Shown piece after piece: positions 45,347 to 55,138 of a DNA stretch of 64,000 nucleotides. This DNA is from Marinimicrobium agarilyticum DSM 16975 (GTDB taxonomy: Bacteria; Pseudomonadota; Gammaproteobacteria; Pseudomonadales; Cellvibrionaceae): contig NZ_AUHU01000013.1 of the NCBI RefSeq assembly GCF_000423345.1, positions 61,773-125,772 of the forward strand, written 5' to 3'. The notes beneath the pieces were generated by a model. The model was given only the letters and a program-made list of their open reading frames with translations. It ran no database searches and was not told the origin of the DNA. Position 1 is the stretch's first letter. Every line of letters begins with the position of its first letter. The position numbers and the translations under genes are program-made.

Positions 45347-46498
45347 CTATTCCTGACGGGAGACCCGTCGCCGCTCGGTGGCGATCGACATCAGAATGCC
45401 GAAGCCGGCCATGAGGGTCACAATGGCCGTCCCCCCCTGGCTCACCAAAGGCAACGGCACCCCCACCACCGGCAACATACCGGACACCATGCCCGCGTTG
45501 ACAAACACATAGACAAAAAAGGTGAAGGTGATACTGGCCGCCAGCAGGCGGCTGAAGCTGTCCTGGGCACGCGCCGCAATGACCATACCCCGCATGATGA
45601 TCAGGGCATAAAGGCTCAGCAAGAACAGGATGCCCAGCAACCCGAACTCTTCCCCCAGCACCGCAATAATAAAATCCGTATGCCCTTCGGGCAGAAAGTC
45701 GAGCTGGGACTGGGTGCCCTGCAGCCAGCCCTTGCCGGAGTAGCCCCCTGAGCCAATCGCGGTTTTGGACTGAATAATATTCCAGCCCGCCCCCAGGCGG
45801 TCCTGCTCGGGGTTGAGCAACGTAAGCACTCGCTGACGTTGGTAGTCGTGCATCACGAACTTCCAGAAGGGCCAGATACTGGCCAACACCACCACCACCG
45901 CCACAATGATATAGCGCCAGGACAGCCCGGCGAAAAACAGGACCACCAGACCGGAAGAGGCCACCAGCAAAGCGGTACCCAGGTCTGGCTGCTGGATGAT
46001 CAACAGAGCCGGCAAGGACACCAGCGCCAGAGTCACCAGCACATGCTTGAAGCGCGGCGGCAGCAAACGCTGCCCGAGGTACGCGGAGGCCATGATGGGC
46101 GTGGCCAGCTTCATGACTTCCGACGGCTGAAAACGAAAGCCCCCCAACCCCAGCCAACGCTGAGCCCCCATGGCGCCGATGCCCATCAGAAGCACCAGTG
46201 CGAGCAATAACACGCCCGCCAGATATAGCCAGGGCGCCATTCGGCGCAGCAGGTGGGGTGGCACCTGAGCCGCCACCATCATGCCCACCAGGGCCACGAG
46301 AAAGTAAATGCCCTGGCGCTGAACCCCCGGCAGGGACTGGCCATTGGCGCTGTAGAGCACCACCAGGCCATAACAGGCCACCGCCAGCAGCAACAGCAAC
46401 AGGGTGAAGTCGATATGCAGACGCTGCTGCAGGCGATCCCGGCGGCGCAGGCTGCGCCCGGTTTCTGGCAGGCGACGGAGAAAATCCTGCTGACTCAC
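45347..46498 (-). CDS. rodA: Rod-shape-determining glycosyltransferase RodA
   Basis: SEDS-family peptidoglycan polymerase that works with PBP2 in the elongasome. The 383-residue membrane protein has ten hydrophobic segments, and the family landmarks QPDLGTALLVASSG, AIGSGGYSGKGWLQGTQSQ, LPEGHTDFI (catalytic-Asp loop) and GVPLPLVSQGGT. The start overlaps the mrdA stop by four bases, coupling synthesis of the two partners. Confidence 0.97.
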   Translation of the reverse strand: MSQQDFLRRLPETGRSLRRRDRLQQRLHIDFTLLLLLLAVACYGLVVLYSANGQSLPGVQRQGIYFLVALVGMMVAAQVPPHLLRRMAPWLYLAGVLLLALVLLMGIGAMGAQRWLGLGGFRFQPSEVMKLATPIMASAYLGQRLLPPRFKHVLVTLALVSLPALLIIQQPDLGTALLVASSGLVVLFFAGLSWRYIIVAVVVVLASIWPFWKFVMHDYQRQRVLTLLNPEQDRLGAGWNIIQSKTAIGSGGYSGKGWLQGTQSQLDFLPEGHTDFIIAVLGEEFGLLGILFLLSLYALIIMRGMVIAARAQDSFSRLLAASITFTFFVYVFVNAGMVSGMLPVVGVPLPLVSQGGTAIVTLMAGFGILMSIATERRRVSRQE

Positions 46499-48360
46499 GG
46501 TGAGCCCCCCTCTTCCACGGCGTCGCGGTCCTTCATATAGGCATCGAACACCTTGCGCGCCACCGGCGCGGCCACACCCGAGCCGGACTCACCATTTTCC
46601 ACCACCACCGCTACAGCAATTTGGGGGTCGTCCACCGGCGCGAAACCCACGAACAGGGCATGGTCGCGTTGGCGCTCCAGCAGAGCCTCGGAGTCGTACT
46701 CCTCCCCCTGGGGGATGGCCACCACCTGGGCCGTACCGGTTTTGCCCGCCATATGATAGTCGGCCCCGTAGGCGGCCCGCCGAGCCGTGCCACGCTCACC
46801 GTGCATGACCCCTTCCATGGCACTCAGCACAAAGTCCCAGTCATCCGGGGCCACATCCAACTCTTCCTCTTCCACGGTGGCCACCGGTTCATTCCCCACC
46901 CGGCTCACCATCTGGGGCGTAAGCCGATGCCCACGGTTCGCCAGAGTGGTGGTCATTTGGGCCAGTTGCATCGGGGTGGTGAGCGCAAACCCCTGGCCGA
47001 TGGCCACGTTGAGGTTGTCCCCGGGAAACCAGGGCAGGCCCCGGTTATTGCGTTTCCACTCGCGCGAGGGCCAGAGGCCGTTCCGCTCGGAGGGGATATC
47101 CACCCCCGTACGCGAGCCCAGACCGAATTTGATGCCGAACTGGTGAATATGATCAATGCCCATTCGGTGCCCGAGATCGTAGAAATAAACGTCACAGGAC
47201 TCCTCAATGGCCTGTTCCAGAGCCACCTGCTTGCCGTGCCCATAGCGCTTCCAGTCCCGGTACAGGCGGTCGTCACCGGGCAACCGATAGAAGCCCGGAT
47301 CCTTTACCGAGTAACTGGTATCCACCACGTCGTAGTGCAGCCCGGCCAACCCCATCACCGGTTTGACGGTGGAGCCCGGGGGGTATTGGCCTTGCAAAAA
47401 GCGGTTGAACAACGGCAGATCCAGGGACTGATTGAGGCGGCGATAATCCCTGAAACTGATACCGGTCACGAACAGGTTGGGGTCGAAGCTGGGCGTGGAG
47501 ACCGCCGCCAGCACCCCTCCGGTTTTCACGTCCATCGCCACCACCGCGCCCCGGTACTCTCCCAGGGCCTCGACCGCCACGCGCTGAATATCGGCATCCA
47601 GGTGAAGGTATAGGTCCTCTCCGGGCTTCGGGTCGGTCCGATCCAGCACCCGCAACACGCGGCCACGGGCGTTGGTTTCCACGTTCTGACTGCCCACATC
47701 CCCCAGCAGAAGCGACTCATACTGCTTTTCCAGCCCGCTTTTGCCGATGGAGTGGGTCCCGCTGTAGCGTTTGTGCTGATCTTCATCGAACTGGGCCAGA
47801 TCGGCCTGACTGATCCGCCCCACGTAGCCGAGCACATGGGCGAACAACTTCCCCTTGGGGTAATGGCGCACCAACTGGGCGTTGATCTCCACCCCTTCGA
47901 GCCGGTACTCATTGACCGCCAGGCGGGCGATTTCCTCCTCGGTCAAACCATAGCGAACCGGAATGGCCTCGAACGGGCGGCGCCATTGTTGAAGCTGATC
48001 GTAGAATTTTTCCAGGTCGCTCTGGGGGATATCCACCAGGGTGCGCAACAGCCGTACCGTTTCCTCCATGTCATCGACCCGCTCGCGGATCACCGACAGG
48101 GTATAACTGGGCCGGTTGTCCGCGAGCAACTCACCATCGCGGTCGTAGATCAGGCCCCGAGTGGGGGGCACCGGCTGAACGTGCACCCGGTTGCGGTCCG
48201 AACGGGTGGCGTAGTCCTCGTGGTGAACCACTTGCAGGGTGTAATAACGAAACACCAGCAGAGCCACCAACGCCGCCATAATCACCGACGTGATGACCAG
48301 TCGGCTTGAGGTAATGCGAGCCTCCCGGTGGTGATCTTTGAAACGCTGGTCTTCTGACAT
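46495..48360 (-). CDS. mrdA: Penicillin-binding protein 2 (elongation transpeptidase)
   Basis: Monofunctional class B transpeptidase of lateral-wall growth. The 621-residue protein has one N-terminal membrane helix (about residues 20-40), the pedestal domain (PPTRGLIYDRDGELLADN), then the catalytic domain with the SxxK serine in GSTVKPVMG near residue 330, the second motif SCDVYFYD, and KTGT in MAGKTGTAQV. Its product acts with RodA, encoded immediately downstream. The start lies 14 bases from rlmH. Confidence 0.97.
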   Translation of the reverse strand: MSEDQRFKDHHREARITSSRLVITSVIMAALVALLVFRYYTLQVVHHEDYATRSDRNRVHVQPVPPTRGLIYDRDGELLADNRPSYTLSVIRERVDDMEETVRLLRTLVDIPQSDLEKFYDQLQQWRRPFEAIPVRYGLTEEEIARLAVNEYRLEGVEINAQLVRHYPKGKLFAHVLGYVGRISQADLAQFDEDQHKRYSGTHSIGKSGLEKQYESLLLGDVGSQNVETNARGRVLRVLDRTDPKPGEDLYLHLDADIQRVAVEALGEYRGAVVAMDVKTGGVLAAVSTPSFDPNLFVTGISFRDYRRLNQSLDLPLFNRFLQGQYPPGSTVKPVMGLAGLHYDVVDTSYSVKDPGFYRLPGDDRLYRDWKRYGHGKQVALEQAIEESCDVYFYDLGHRMGIDHIHQFGIKFGLGSRTGVDIPSERNGLWPSREWKRNNRGLPWFPGDNLNVAIGQGFALTTPMQLAQMTTTLANRGHRLTPQMVSRVGNEPVATVEEEELDVAPDDWDFVLSAMEGVMHGERGTARRAAYGADYHMAGKTGTAQVVAIPQGEEYDSEALLERQRDHALFVGFAPVDDPQIAVAVVVENGESGSGVAAPVARKVFDAYMKDRDAVEEGGSP

Positions 48361-48374
48361 GAACTCTCGGTTCG

Positions 48375-48842
48375 TTATTTATGGTACGGGTGGTTGTGCA
48401 GAATCGAGTAGGCTCGATACAGCTGTTCAATCACCACAATACGGACCACGGGGTGCGGCAACGTCAGGGCCGATAGCGACCACTTACTTTCCGCCAGTGT
48501 CAGGCACTCCGGCGCCAGGCCGTCCGGCCCACCGATGAGCAGACTGTAATTGGCGCCGCTCATGCGCCAGTCATCCAGTTTGGCGGCCAACTGCTCGGTG
48601 CTCCAGGCCTTGCCCTTCACATCCAGGGCAACCACGCGGTCCCCCTTGCCGATGGCCGCCATCATCGCCTGGCCTTCGCGCTCCATGGCGACCGCGGCCG
48701 AGCTGCTCTTGCCCCGGGGGCCGAGGGGCAACTCAACCAATTCAACCGTGCAGTCCCTGGGCAGGCGCTTGGCGTACTCGGCGTAGCCCTGTTCTACCCA
48801 GCCGGGCATTTTGGTCCCGACGGCGATCAGGCGAATACGCAT
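48375..48842 (-). CDS. rlmH: 23S rRNA (pseudouridine1915-N3)-methyltransferase
   Basis: SPOUT-class methyltransferase of helix 69 in 23S rRNA, 155 residues exactly as in E. coli. It has the deep-knot SAM loop LIGGPDGL and the C-terminal [17 protein letters not shown]. The start is 11 bases from rsfS, in the ribosome-assembly part of this operon. Confidence 0.97.
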   Translation of the reverse strand: MRIRLIAVGTKMPGWVEQGYAEYAKRLPRDCTVELVELPLGPRGKSSSAAVAMEREGQAMMAAIGKGDRVVALDVKGKAWSTEQLAAKLDDWRMSGANYSLLIGGPDGLAPECLTLAESKWSLSALTLPHPVVRIVVIEQLYRAYSILHNHPYHK

Positions 48843-48853
48843 GGCGAACCCCG

Positions 48854-49195
48854 TTAGGTTTCCGAACGGGTGGCGGGTTCCATAGACCAGAGTTTTTCCA
48901 GGTCATAAAACTCGCGGGCCTCGTCCAACATCACGTGAACGACGATATCACCGAAATCCACCAAAACCCAATTGCCCGTCTCGAGCCCTTCAACGCCCAG
49001 TGGCTGGTGTCCGGCGTGCTTGGCATCTTCCACCACATTGCTGGCCAGGGATTTGACGTGCCGGCTGGAGGTACCACTCGCGATCACGAGGGTATCCATC
49101 ACATTACTCAGCTCGCGCACGTCGAGCTGCACCACATTCCGGCCCTTGAGGTCATCCAGGGCATTGACGATCAATTCATTTAACGCTGCGGACAT
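48854..49195 (-). CDS. rsfS: Ribosome silencing factor RsfS
   Basis: Binds ribosomal protein L14 and blocks subunit joining in stationary phase. The 113-residue protein starts [18 protein letters not shown] and contains [17 protein letters not shown] and [15 protein letters not shown], family hallmarks. A longer frame to 49291 is open but lacks the conserved beginning. It lies between nadD and rlmH as in most proteobacteria. Confidence 0.96.
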   Translation of the reverse strand: MSAALNELIVNALDDLKGRNVVQLDVRELSNVMDTLVIASGTSSRHVKSLASNVVEDAKHAGHQPLGVEGLETGNWVLVDFGDIVVHVMLDEAREFYDLEKLWSMEPATRSET

Positions 49196-49253
49196 TCGCC
49201 ACCTATTTTGTAAAACATCAGTTGGATAAAACGGTAAAAACCGGCGCCGCCTG

Positions 49254-49895
49254 TCAGCGGCCCCGGTAAAGCCCCCGCTCCCGGATGGCATGCCACACCG
49301 GGTCGGGCAGTAAAAATTGCGGCGAGGAGCCGCTCTGAATCATCGACCGGATTTCCGTCGCCGAAATCGGCAGCAGGCGGAGCGTCTGCACGGCAATGGC
49401 GCCAGCGGGGCGGTCGAGCAGCGCCTCCGGCGCCACTGCATGCTCGCTCAGCCAGTTGGCCAGCGTGCCTTGAGAGGGCAAGTCCCAGCCCGGTCGCGAG
49501 ACCACCAACAGGTTGGCCCAGTCCAGCAGCTCGCGCCAGCGGTGCCACTGCTCCAGCCCCGCGAACGAATCGCAGCCCAGAATCCACACCAGCCGGGCCT
49601 CTTCTCCCAGCTCCCGGCGCAGACTCTGCAGGGTTTCCAGCGTGTAGGACGGGCCATCGCGCTCGAGTTCACGGGCATCCAGGTGCAGCTCCGGGCAATC
49701 ATCCAGCGCCAAGCGCAATAGCTCGGTGCGCTCGGCGCTGCTCACATCCGGCGTTGCCCGGTGGGGCGGCTGGTGGCAGGGGAGCAGGCGCACATGATCC
49801 AGCCCCAGGAACTCCCGGGCCTCCAGCGCCAGCCTCAGGTGCCCGAGGTGGATGGGGTCAAAGGTGCCCCCCAACAGGCCGATGCGAGCCGCCAT
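49254..49895 (-). CDS. nadD: Nicotinate-nucleotide adenylyltransferase
   Basis: Makes nicotinate adenine dinucleotide for NAD synthesis. The 213-residue nucleotidyltransferase has GGTFDPIHLGHL at residue 9 with the HxGH-type motif and the late ISATEIR motif that binds ATP phosphates. It follows proA by 11 bases and precedes rsfS by 58. Confidence 0.96.
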   Translation of the reverse strand: MAARIGLLGGTFDPIHLGHLRLALEAREFLGLDHVRLLPCHQPPHRATPDVSSAERTELLRLALDDCPELHLDARELERDGPSYTLETLQSLRRELGEEARLVWILGCDSFAGLEQWHRWRELLDWANLLVVSRPGWDLPSQGTLANWLSEHAVAPEALLDRPAGAIAVQTLRLLPISATEIRSMIQSGSSPQFLLPDPVWHAIRERGLYRGR

Positions 49896-49906
49896 CCGGA
49901 CTCCCC

Positions 49907-51187
49907 TCAGTTGCGAATATGGCCGTCACCGAAGACGATCCACTTCTGGGAAGTGAGTCCTTCCAAACCCACCGGTCCGCGTGCATGCAGCTTGTCGGTG
50001 GAAATACCGATTTCGGCGCCCAGCCCATACTCAAAACCGTCGGCAAACCGGGTGGAGGCATTGATCATCACCGAGCTGGAATCCACCTCGGCCAGGAAGC
50101 GGCGGGCACGGGTGTAGTCTTCGGTGACGATGGCTTCGGTATGCTGGGAGCTGTACTGGGCAATGTGGTCCATCGCCTGGTCCAGGCCGTCCACCACGCG
50201 AATGGCCAGCACCGGCGCCAGGTATTCGGTCGCCCAGTCCTCGTCGGTGGCCGGGTTGGCGCTGATCAGCGCGCGGGTGCGGTCACAGCCGCGCAGCTCC
50301 ACGCCCTTCTCCAGATAGGCTTCCGCCAGGCGGGGCAGAATCTCGCCCGCCACCGCCGCGTCCACCAGCAGGGTTTCCAGGGCGTTGCACACGCCGTAGC
50401 GGTGGGTTTTGGCGTTCAGGGCAATGTTGAAGGCCTTTTCCAGGTCCGCCTTCTCGTCGATAAACACATGGCAGATGCCGTCCAGGTGCTTGATGACCGG
50501 CACCCGGGCATCCCGGCTGATGCGCTCGATCAGGCCTTTTCCGCCCCGGGGCACAATCACATCGACGTACTCGGGCATGGCAATCAGTTGGCCCACGGCC
50601 GCCCGGTCGGTGGTGTTGACCACCTGCACGGCCGTTTCCGGCAGGCCCGCTTCGCGCAACCCCTGCTTCAGGCACTCGGCGATAGCGCGGTTGGAGTGAA
50701 TGGCTTCGCTGCCGCCGCGCAGAATGGCGGCATTGCCGGACTTCAGACACAGGCTGGCCGCGTCGATGGTCACGTTCGGGCGGGATTCGTAAATGATCCC
50801 CACCACGCCCAAAGGCACACGCATTTTCCCCACCTGAATGCCACTGGGGCGATAGGTCATATCGGTAATCGCACCGCAGGGGTCCGGTAGGGCCGCGACC
50901 TGGCGCAGCCCCTCGATCATGCCGTCGATGGTGGCCGGCTTGAGGGCCAGACGGTCCAGCAGGGCCGCGTCCAGGCCGTTGGCTTCGCCGGCTTCCAGGT
51001 CTTTCTGGTTCTCACTCGCCAGTACCGGTCGTGCCGCTTCCAGCGCTTCCGCCATGGCGAGTAGCGCGCGGTTCTTGGTACCGGTGGTCGCCGCCGCCAG
51101 TTGCCGGGCAGCCGCCCGTGCGTTCTGACCCAGCTCGGTCATATACTGGATTACGTCTTGCTTTTCAGTCACGTTCTGTTCGGTCAT
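49907..51187 (-). CDS. proA: Gamma-glutamyl phosphate reductase
   Basis: NADPH-dependent reduction of glutamyl-5-phosphate, the second step of proline synthesis. The 426-residue aldehyde-dehydrogenase relative has the catalytic Cys in [13 protein letters not shown], plus the [12 protein letters not shown] and [10 protein letters not shown] segments. It heads the long minus-strand operon running to lipA; proB is not in the window. Confidence 0.96.
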   Translation of the reverse strand: MTEQNVTEKQDVIQYMTELGQNARAAARQLAAATTGTKNRALLAMAEALEAARPVLASENQKDLEAGEANGLDAALLDRLALKPATIDGMIEGLRQVAALPDPCGAITDMTYRPSGIQVGKMRVPLGVVGIIYESRPNVTIDAASLCLKSGNAAILRGGSEAIHSNRAIAECLKQGLREAGLPETAVQVVNTTDRAAVGQLIAMPEYVDVIVPRGGKGLIERISRDARVPVIKHLDGICHVFIDEKADLEKAFNIALNAKTHRYGVCNALETLLVDAAVAGEILPRLAEAYLEKGVELRGCDRTRALISANPATDEDWATEYLAPVLAIRVVDGLDQAMDHIAQYSSQHTEAIVTEDYTRARRFLAEVDSSSVMINASTRFADGFEYGLGAEIGISTDKLHARGPVGLEGLTSQKWIVFGDGHIRN

Positions 51188-51265
51188 AAGGGCCGCGATT
51201 TCTCGTCGTGTTGCTCGTGGTGTGGTAAAACTCGGTAATGGCCGCGATTATACCTTGTTTGGGCT

Positions 51266-51282
51266 GGTTTTTTGGGGGTTTC
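51266..51282 (+). promoter_or_regulatory. PhoP-like direct repeat upstream of the two-component operon
   Basis: GGTTTT, five bases, GGTTTC: an 11-bp-period direct repeat like the PhoP box (T/GGTTTA-N5-T/GGTTTA), with a further TGTTTG ten bases upstream. It lies about 130 bases before the PepSY gene. Without a clear -10 this is only suggestive of autoregulation. Confidence 0.3.
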
Positions 51283-51411
51283 AGCTTCCATTCAGACAGG
51301 AAGCGGCAGACTGTGACCGTTGGCGCCTGACAACCCGGGGCACGACGGGGTAAGCTACGCGGGTCGCAGTCATGGGACTCTCTTGAATCACTCGCTTGGA
51401 ACCCTCGAATT

Positions 51412-51723
51412 ATGAAACACCTCCGAGCCATCACTCTTCGCCTCGCGCTCGCCCTGTCACTGGCGTGGACACTGGGTTTGCCAGTACCGTTCGCCGGTTT
51501 GCCCAGCGCGATGCCAGCCGCCGAGGCTCAGCCTGCCGCCCGGTTCTCCCCCGCTCAGGCCGCGGCTCTGGTGCAGAAGCAGGTCGGCGGCAAGGTTCTG
51601 AAGGTCGACACGTTCGAGCGCGGCGGCCGCGTCATCTACCGGGTCAAAATTCTTCAGCAGGACGGCCGAATTCGCACCCTCAACGTGGACGGTCAGAGCG
51701 GAAAAGTGCTGAAACAACAATAG
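51412..51723 (+). CDS. Periplasmic PepSY-domain protein
   Basis: A 103-residue protein with a Sec signal (basic start MKHLRAITLR, hydrophobic core, cleavage near residue 39 after AAEA) and one PepSY domain (FSPAQAAALVQKQVGGKVLK through LNVDGQSGKVLKQQ). PepSY modules are thought to inhibit or modulate periplasmic proteases or sensors. It lies 38 bases upstream of a response regulator and histidine kinase, and may modulate the kinase sensor region; that is inference from position. Confidence 0.85.
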   Translation: MKHLRAITLRLALALSLAWTLGLPVPFAGLPSAMPAAEAQPAARFSPAQAAALVQKQVGGKVLKVDTFERGGRVIYRVKILQQDGRIRTLNVDGQSGKVLKQQ

Positions 51724-51761
51724 CGGCTGACAACAACAGCAACTGGCAGAGGGGGCGAACC

Positions 51762-52451
51762 ATGCGCCTATTGGTAGTGGAAGACGATGCGGCACTGCGG
51801 ACCCAAATTCAGCAACAGCTGCAGGCCGAGGGCCACGCCGTGGACCCCGCGCCCGATGGCCGGGAAGGCCTGTTCATGGGGCGGGAGCACCCCTACGACC
51901 TGGCGATCATCGACCTGGGGCTGCCCGATCTGGACGGCGTCAAACTGATTCAGACCCTCCGGGCCGAGGGCATCCACTACCCCATTCTGATTCTGACCGC
52001 CCGCAGCGCCTGGCAGGACAAGGTCGAGGGGCTGGAAGCCGGTGCCGATGACTACCTGACCAAACCCTTCCACGCCGAGGAACTGCGCGCCCGACTCAAC
52101 GCCCTGCTTCGCCGCGCCAGTGGCCACGCTCGCAGCGTGATCGAAGGCGGCCCACTGGCCATCGATACCACGGCCAAGCGCGTCACCCTCAACGGCGAGC
52201 CGATCGAGCTGACCGGCTACGAATACCAGGCCCTCACCTACCTGGCCCTGCACAGCGGCGAGGTGATCTCCAAAACCCAACTGACCGAGCACCTGTACGA
52301 CCAGGACTTCGATCGGGACAGTAATGTCATCGAAGTCTTTATCGGGCGTCTGCGCCGCAAGCTGGACCCGGACGGTAGCCTGAAATTGATTACCACCCAG
52401 CGGGGAATGGGTTATCGCTTCACGCTACCCGGGGAGTCCGACCCACGGTGA
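51762..52451 (+). CDS. OmpR/PhoP-type response regulator
   Basis: A 229-residue regulator with receiver domain (E8-D9 acidic pocket, phosphorylated D51 in IIDLGLPDLDG, T79, K101) and a C-terminal winged helix (LTGYEYQALTYLALHSGEVISK through VEVFIGRLRRKLD). The order and divergence resemble PhoP/QseB. ATG 51762 has GAGGGGG upstream; the frame itself is open from 51396 but overlaps the PepSY gene. Its stop overlaps the kinase start by four bases. Confidence 0.93.
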   Translation: MRLLVVEDDAALRTQIQQQLQAEGHAVDPAPDGREGLFMGREHPYDLAIIDLGLPDLDGVKLIQTLRAEGIHYPILILTARSAWQDKVEGLEAGADDYLTKPFHAEELRARLNALLRRASGHARSVIEGGPLAIDTTAKRVTLNGEPIELTGYEYQALTYLALHSGEVISKTQLTEHLYDQDFDRDSNVIEVFIGRLRRKLDPDGSLKLITTQRGMGYRFTLPGESDPR

Positions 52452-53824
52452 GTCAGCGCCCACTGTCGCTTAACGCCCGGTTATTGCTGGCGTCGATTGT
52501 TTTATTGCCCTTATTCTTGGGGCTGACCGGCCTGGTGCTGGACCGGGCCTTTGAGCAAAGTCTGACCACCGCCCTGCGCCAGCGCCTGCAAAGCCAGGTG
52601 TACCTGCTGTTCAGTGTGGCGGAGCTGGAAGGCACCGGCGAATCGGCCGAACTGTCACTGCCACCGGCCCTGCTCGAACCGGAGTTCGAGCAGATCAACT
52701 CCGGCCTTTACGGCTACCTGATGAACGCCGCTGGCGAGATCATCTGGCGCTCCAACTCCGCCCAGCTCTACCCGGCCCCACCGCCCACCAATGCCCCCTT
52801 CCCCCGAATGGGTGAACTGCTCCTGGATACCGTCACCCTGAACACGCAGCCCTTCTGGCGGGGAAGGTACGCCGTCATCTGGGAGGATGAACTCGGCGGC
52901 GAGCACCGCTACCAACTCATGCTCCTGCGCGACAGAGCGCCCTACCAGGCCGAGCTGGCCAGCTACCGACGCCAGCTCTGGCGCTGGCTGGGGGCGGCAG
53001 CCCTGGTACTGGTACTCACCCAAAGCCTGATTCTGCGCTGGGGCCTTCGCCCACTGGACCGCCTGGCCGGCGCCCTGCAAGCCATGCGCGAGCACTCCAC
53101 CCCCAAGCTCGAAGGCCGCTACCCTCAGGAACTGCAACCGGTGGTGGACAACCTCAACCGGGTGCTGGAGCGGGAAACCTTCTTGCGCCAACGCTACCGG
53201 GACAGCTTGAGCAACCTCGCCCACAGCCTGAAAACGCCCTTGAGTGTACTGCGCAACATGGTGCATCAAGAAAAGCCTCAATCGCCCGTTTCGGAAACCG
53301 ACCGGTTGCTGGCGGAGCAAGTCGAGCGTATGGACCAGGTGGTGAACTACCAACTGCGCCGGGCCGTGTCCGAACAGCAACAGGGGCTGGGGCAGCAATG
53401 CCTTATTCGCCCGGCCGCCGAGCGCCTGTGCCGCACCCTGGAAAAAGTCTACCGGGACAAACCGCCGCACTTTCACCTCGAGGTACCGGAGGACGCTCAC
53501 TTCCCCGGCGATGAGCAGGACCTGCTGGAACTGCTGGGCAACCTGCTCGACAACGCCTGCAAATACAGCCACGGAGCCATCCACCTGCACGCCCACCAGA
53601 GCCCGAGCGCGCTGTACCTGGCGGTGGAGGATAACGGCCCCGGCATCCCCCCAGCGGAGCGGCCCCAGGTACTGCAGCGCGGGCGGCGACTGGACACCCT
53701 AAAGCCCGGCCAGGGCATTGGACTGTCGGTCGCGGCGGACATCGCCACCAGCTACGGCGGCCAACTGGAACTGGACCAGGCACCTTCCGGCGGCTTGATC
53801 GTTCGGCTCACTCTGCCGGTATAA
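52448..53824 (+). CDS. Sensor histidine kinase, PhoQ-like
   Basis: Inner-membrane sensor of 458 residues: TM1 at about 11-31, periplasmic domain about 32-178 with acidic stretches, TM2 about 179-198, HAMP-like linker, dimerisation domain with phosphorylated H259 (LSNLAHSLKTPLSVLRN), and the ATPase domain with N-box LLGNLLDNACKYS, G1 EDNGPGIPP and G2 GQGIGLSV. The start is GTG overlapping the regulator stop. The acidic sensor region is reminiscent of PhoQ; the stimulus is unproven. Confidence 0.92.
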   Translation: MSQRPLSLNARLLLASIVLLPLFLGLTGLVLDRAFEQSLTTALRQRLQSQVYLLFSVAELEGTGESAELSLPPALLEPEFEQINSGLYGYLMNAAGEIIWRSNSAQLYPAPPPTNAPFPRMGELLLDTVTLNTQPFWRGRYAVIWEDELGGEHRYQLMLLRDRAPYQAELASYRRQLWRWLGAAALVLVLTQSLILRWGLRPLDRLAGALQAMREHSTPKLEGRYPQELQPVVDNLNRVLERETFLRQRYRDSLSNLAHSLKTPLSVLRNMVHQEKPQSPVSETDRLLAEQVERMDQVVNYQLRRAVSEQQQGLGQQCLIRPAAERLCRTLEKVYRDKPPHFHLEVPEDAHFPGDEQDLLELLGNLLDNACKYSHGAIHLHAHQSPSALYLAVEDNGPGIPPAERPQVLQRGRRLDTLKPGQGIGLSVAADIATSYGGQLELDQAPSGGLIVRLTLPV

Positions 53825-54003
53825 CCCCCGCCGCCACAACGACCAAAGCGCACGCCGCCACTGACAAAATCCCCTTCGCTGTAAGCCAATGCTCACAAAC
53901 CGTAGCGGCGTCGCCTCACATCACCTGATGGCAATGCCCTCTGCCGTAAAAACGTGACAAATTGCACACTATCCGGGCTCAAATCATAAACCGGAGAACC
54001 AGT

Positions 54004-54954
54004 ATGAACGCGCGTACCTGTATCGCGGTGGATTCCACATGTGACCTGCCCGCGCAGTTTATTAAGGATCACAACATCGAAGTGCTGCCCATCTATATAA
54101 AGCATGCGGGCGGGCAGCACCTGGATTCCCGCAATACCAAAAACACCCTGCAGTTTTACAAGGATCACACCCGGGAAAAGTACGGCCTGGCCCAGTCTGA
54201 ACCCATGTCGGTGGAGGACATCACCCAACTGCTCAAGCGCAAGCTGTTCCCGAACTACGACCTGGTGCAGGTGATTACCACCAACAGCAAAAAAAGCGAT
54301 GTGTTCAAGCGGGTATCTGAAGCGGCACTGGTGAACGAGCCGAAATTCCGCGCCATGGAGCGCGATGACGCCGACCGCCCGCCCTTTCGTATTCGCCTGT
54401 ACGACAGCATGAGCATGTTCACCGGCCACGCGCTGCTGGTGTACGAACTGATCAAGCGCCTCGAGGAAGAAAAGCGCCCCCTGAACCGCTCCATCCGCGA
54501 GATCGACCAGATGCGCGAGGAGGTTTACGGCTACATCATCCCCAATGACCTGGGCTACATGCGCGAACGGCGCCACATGCGCAAATCCGACCACAAGATT
54601 TCCTGGATCAATTTCAAGCTGGCGAGCATTCTGAACCGCCGCCCGATCATTCAGTTACACAAGGGCGATACCGCAAAGATGACCACCGGCAAGGGATTCT
54701 GGGGCAGCCTGGAGGTGTTGTTCGACCATGTGCGCAAGCAGATGGCGCAGGGCTTGACCAGCGAGGTGGTGACGATGAGTTACGGCGGCGCGTTGGAGGA
54801 GATCAAGGAACACCCGGTGTTGGTGAAATTCCGGCAGGATTGTCAAAAAGCGGGCGTGAAGACGATGCTCTCGATGATGAGCATGGCGGGCACGGTCAAC
54901 GTCGGCCCGGGGGCGTTTGCTCTAGCCTTCGCGACTGACAAAGACCTAGTCTAG
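54004..54954 (+). CDS. DegV-family fatty-acid-binding protein
   Basis: A 316-residue DegV protein, a family that binds fatty acids for the FakA-type kinase in Gram-positives. It opens with AVDSTCDLPAQFIKDHNIEVLP and contains SMSMFTGHALLVYE and the GKGFWGSLEV segment. ATG 54004 with GGAG upstream is preferred over a frame start at 53962. Gammaproteobacterial members have no defined role. A palindromic element begins 22 bases after the stop. Confidence 0.85.
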   Translation: MNARTCIAVDSTCDLPAQFIKDHNIEVLPIYIKHAGGQHLDSRNTKNTLQFYKDHTREKYGLAQSEPMSVEDITQLLKRKLFPNYDLVQVITTNSKKSDVFKRVSEAALVNEPKFRAMERDDADRPPFRIRLYDSMSMFTGHALLVYELIKRLEEEKRPLNRSIREIDQMREEVYGYIIPNDLGYMRERRHMRKSDHKISWINFKLASILNRRPIIQLHKGDTAKMTTGKGFWGSLEVLFDHVRKQMAQGLTSEVVTMSYGGALEEIKEHPVLVKFRQDCQKAGVKTMLSMMSMAGTVNVGPGAFALAFATDKDLV

Positions 54955-54975
54955 ATTCGTTTATTTGTTTGGTCC

Positions 54976-55087
54976 GGTCTGGAGTGGGGTATACCGTTCA
55001 CAGACCCGACGTGAATCCATCCCTGGAGTCTTCTCATCGGCATCCATGCCTCAGAGAGTCTGTGAACGGTATACCCCACTCCAGACC
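54976..55087. repeat. Variable-arm palindromic element, copy C
   Basis: A perfect 30-bp inverted repeat: left arm 54976-55005 (begins GGTCTGGAGTGGGG), right arm 55058-55087 (ends CCCCACTCCAGACC), around a 52-base interior containing GTGAATCCATCCCTGGAG and CATCCATG. The interior matches copies A and B; the arms match neither. The right flank TCAGTGCCAA resembles that of copy A. The 54955-55304 gap holds this element and the REP pair, and no gene. Confidence 0.87.
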
Positions 55088-55138
55088 TCAGTGCCAAAAC
55101 ACTTCATCGAGGCAATCCCGCTCCCGACGGCGCCAGTA

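Noticed and set aside
44252..45751. 499-codon plus-strand frame opposite mltB and rodA
   Set aside because: Antisense to two clear murein genes; no signal, domain or ribosome-binding site.
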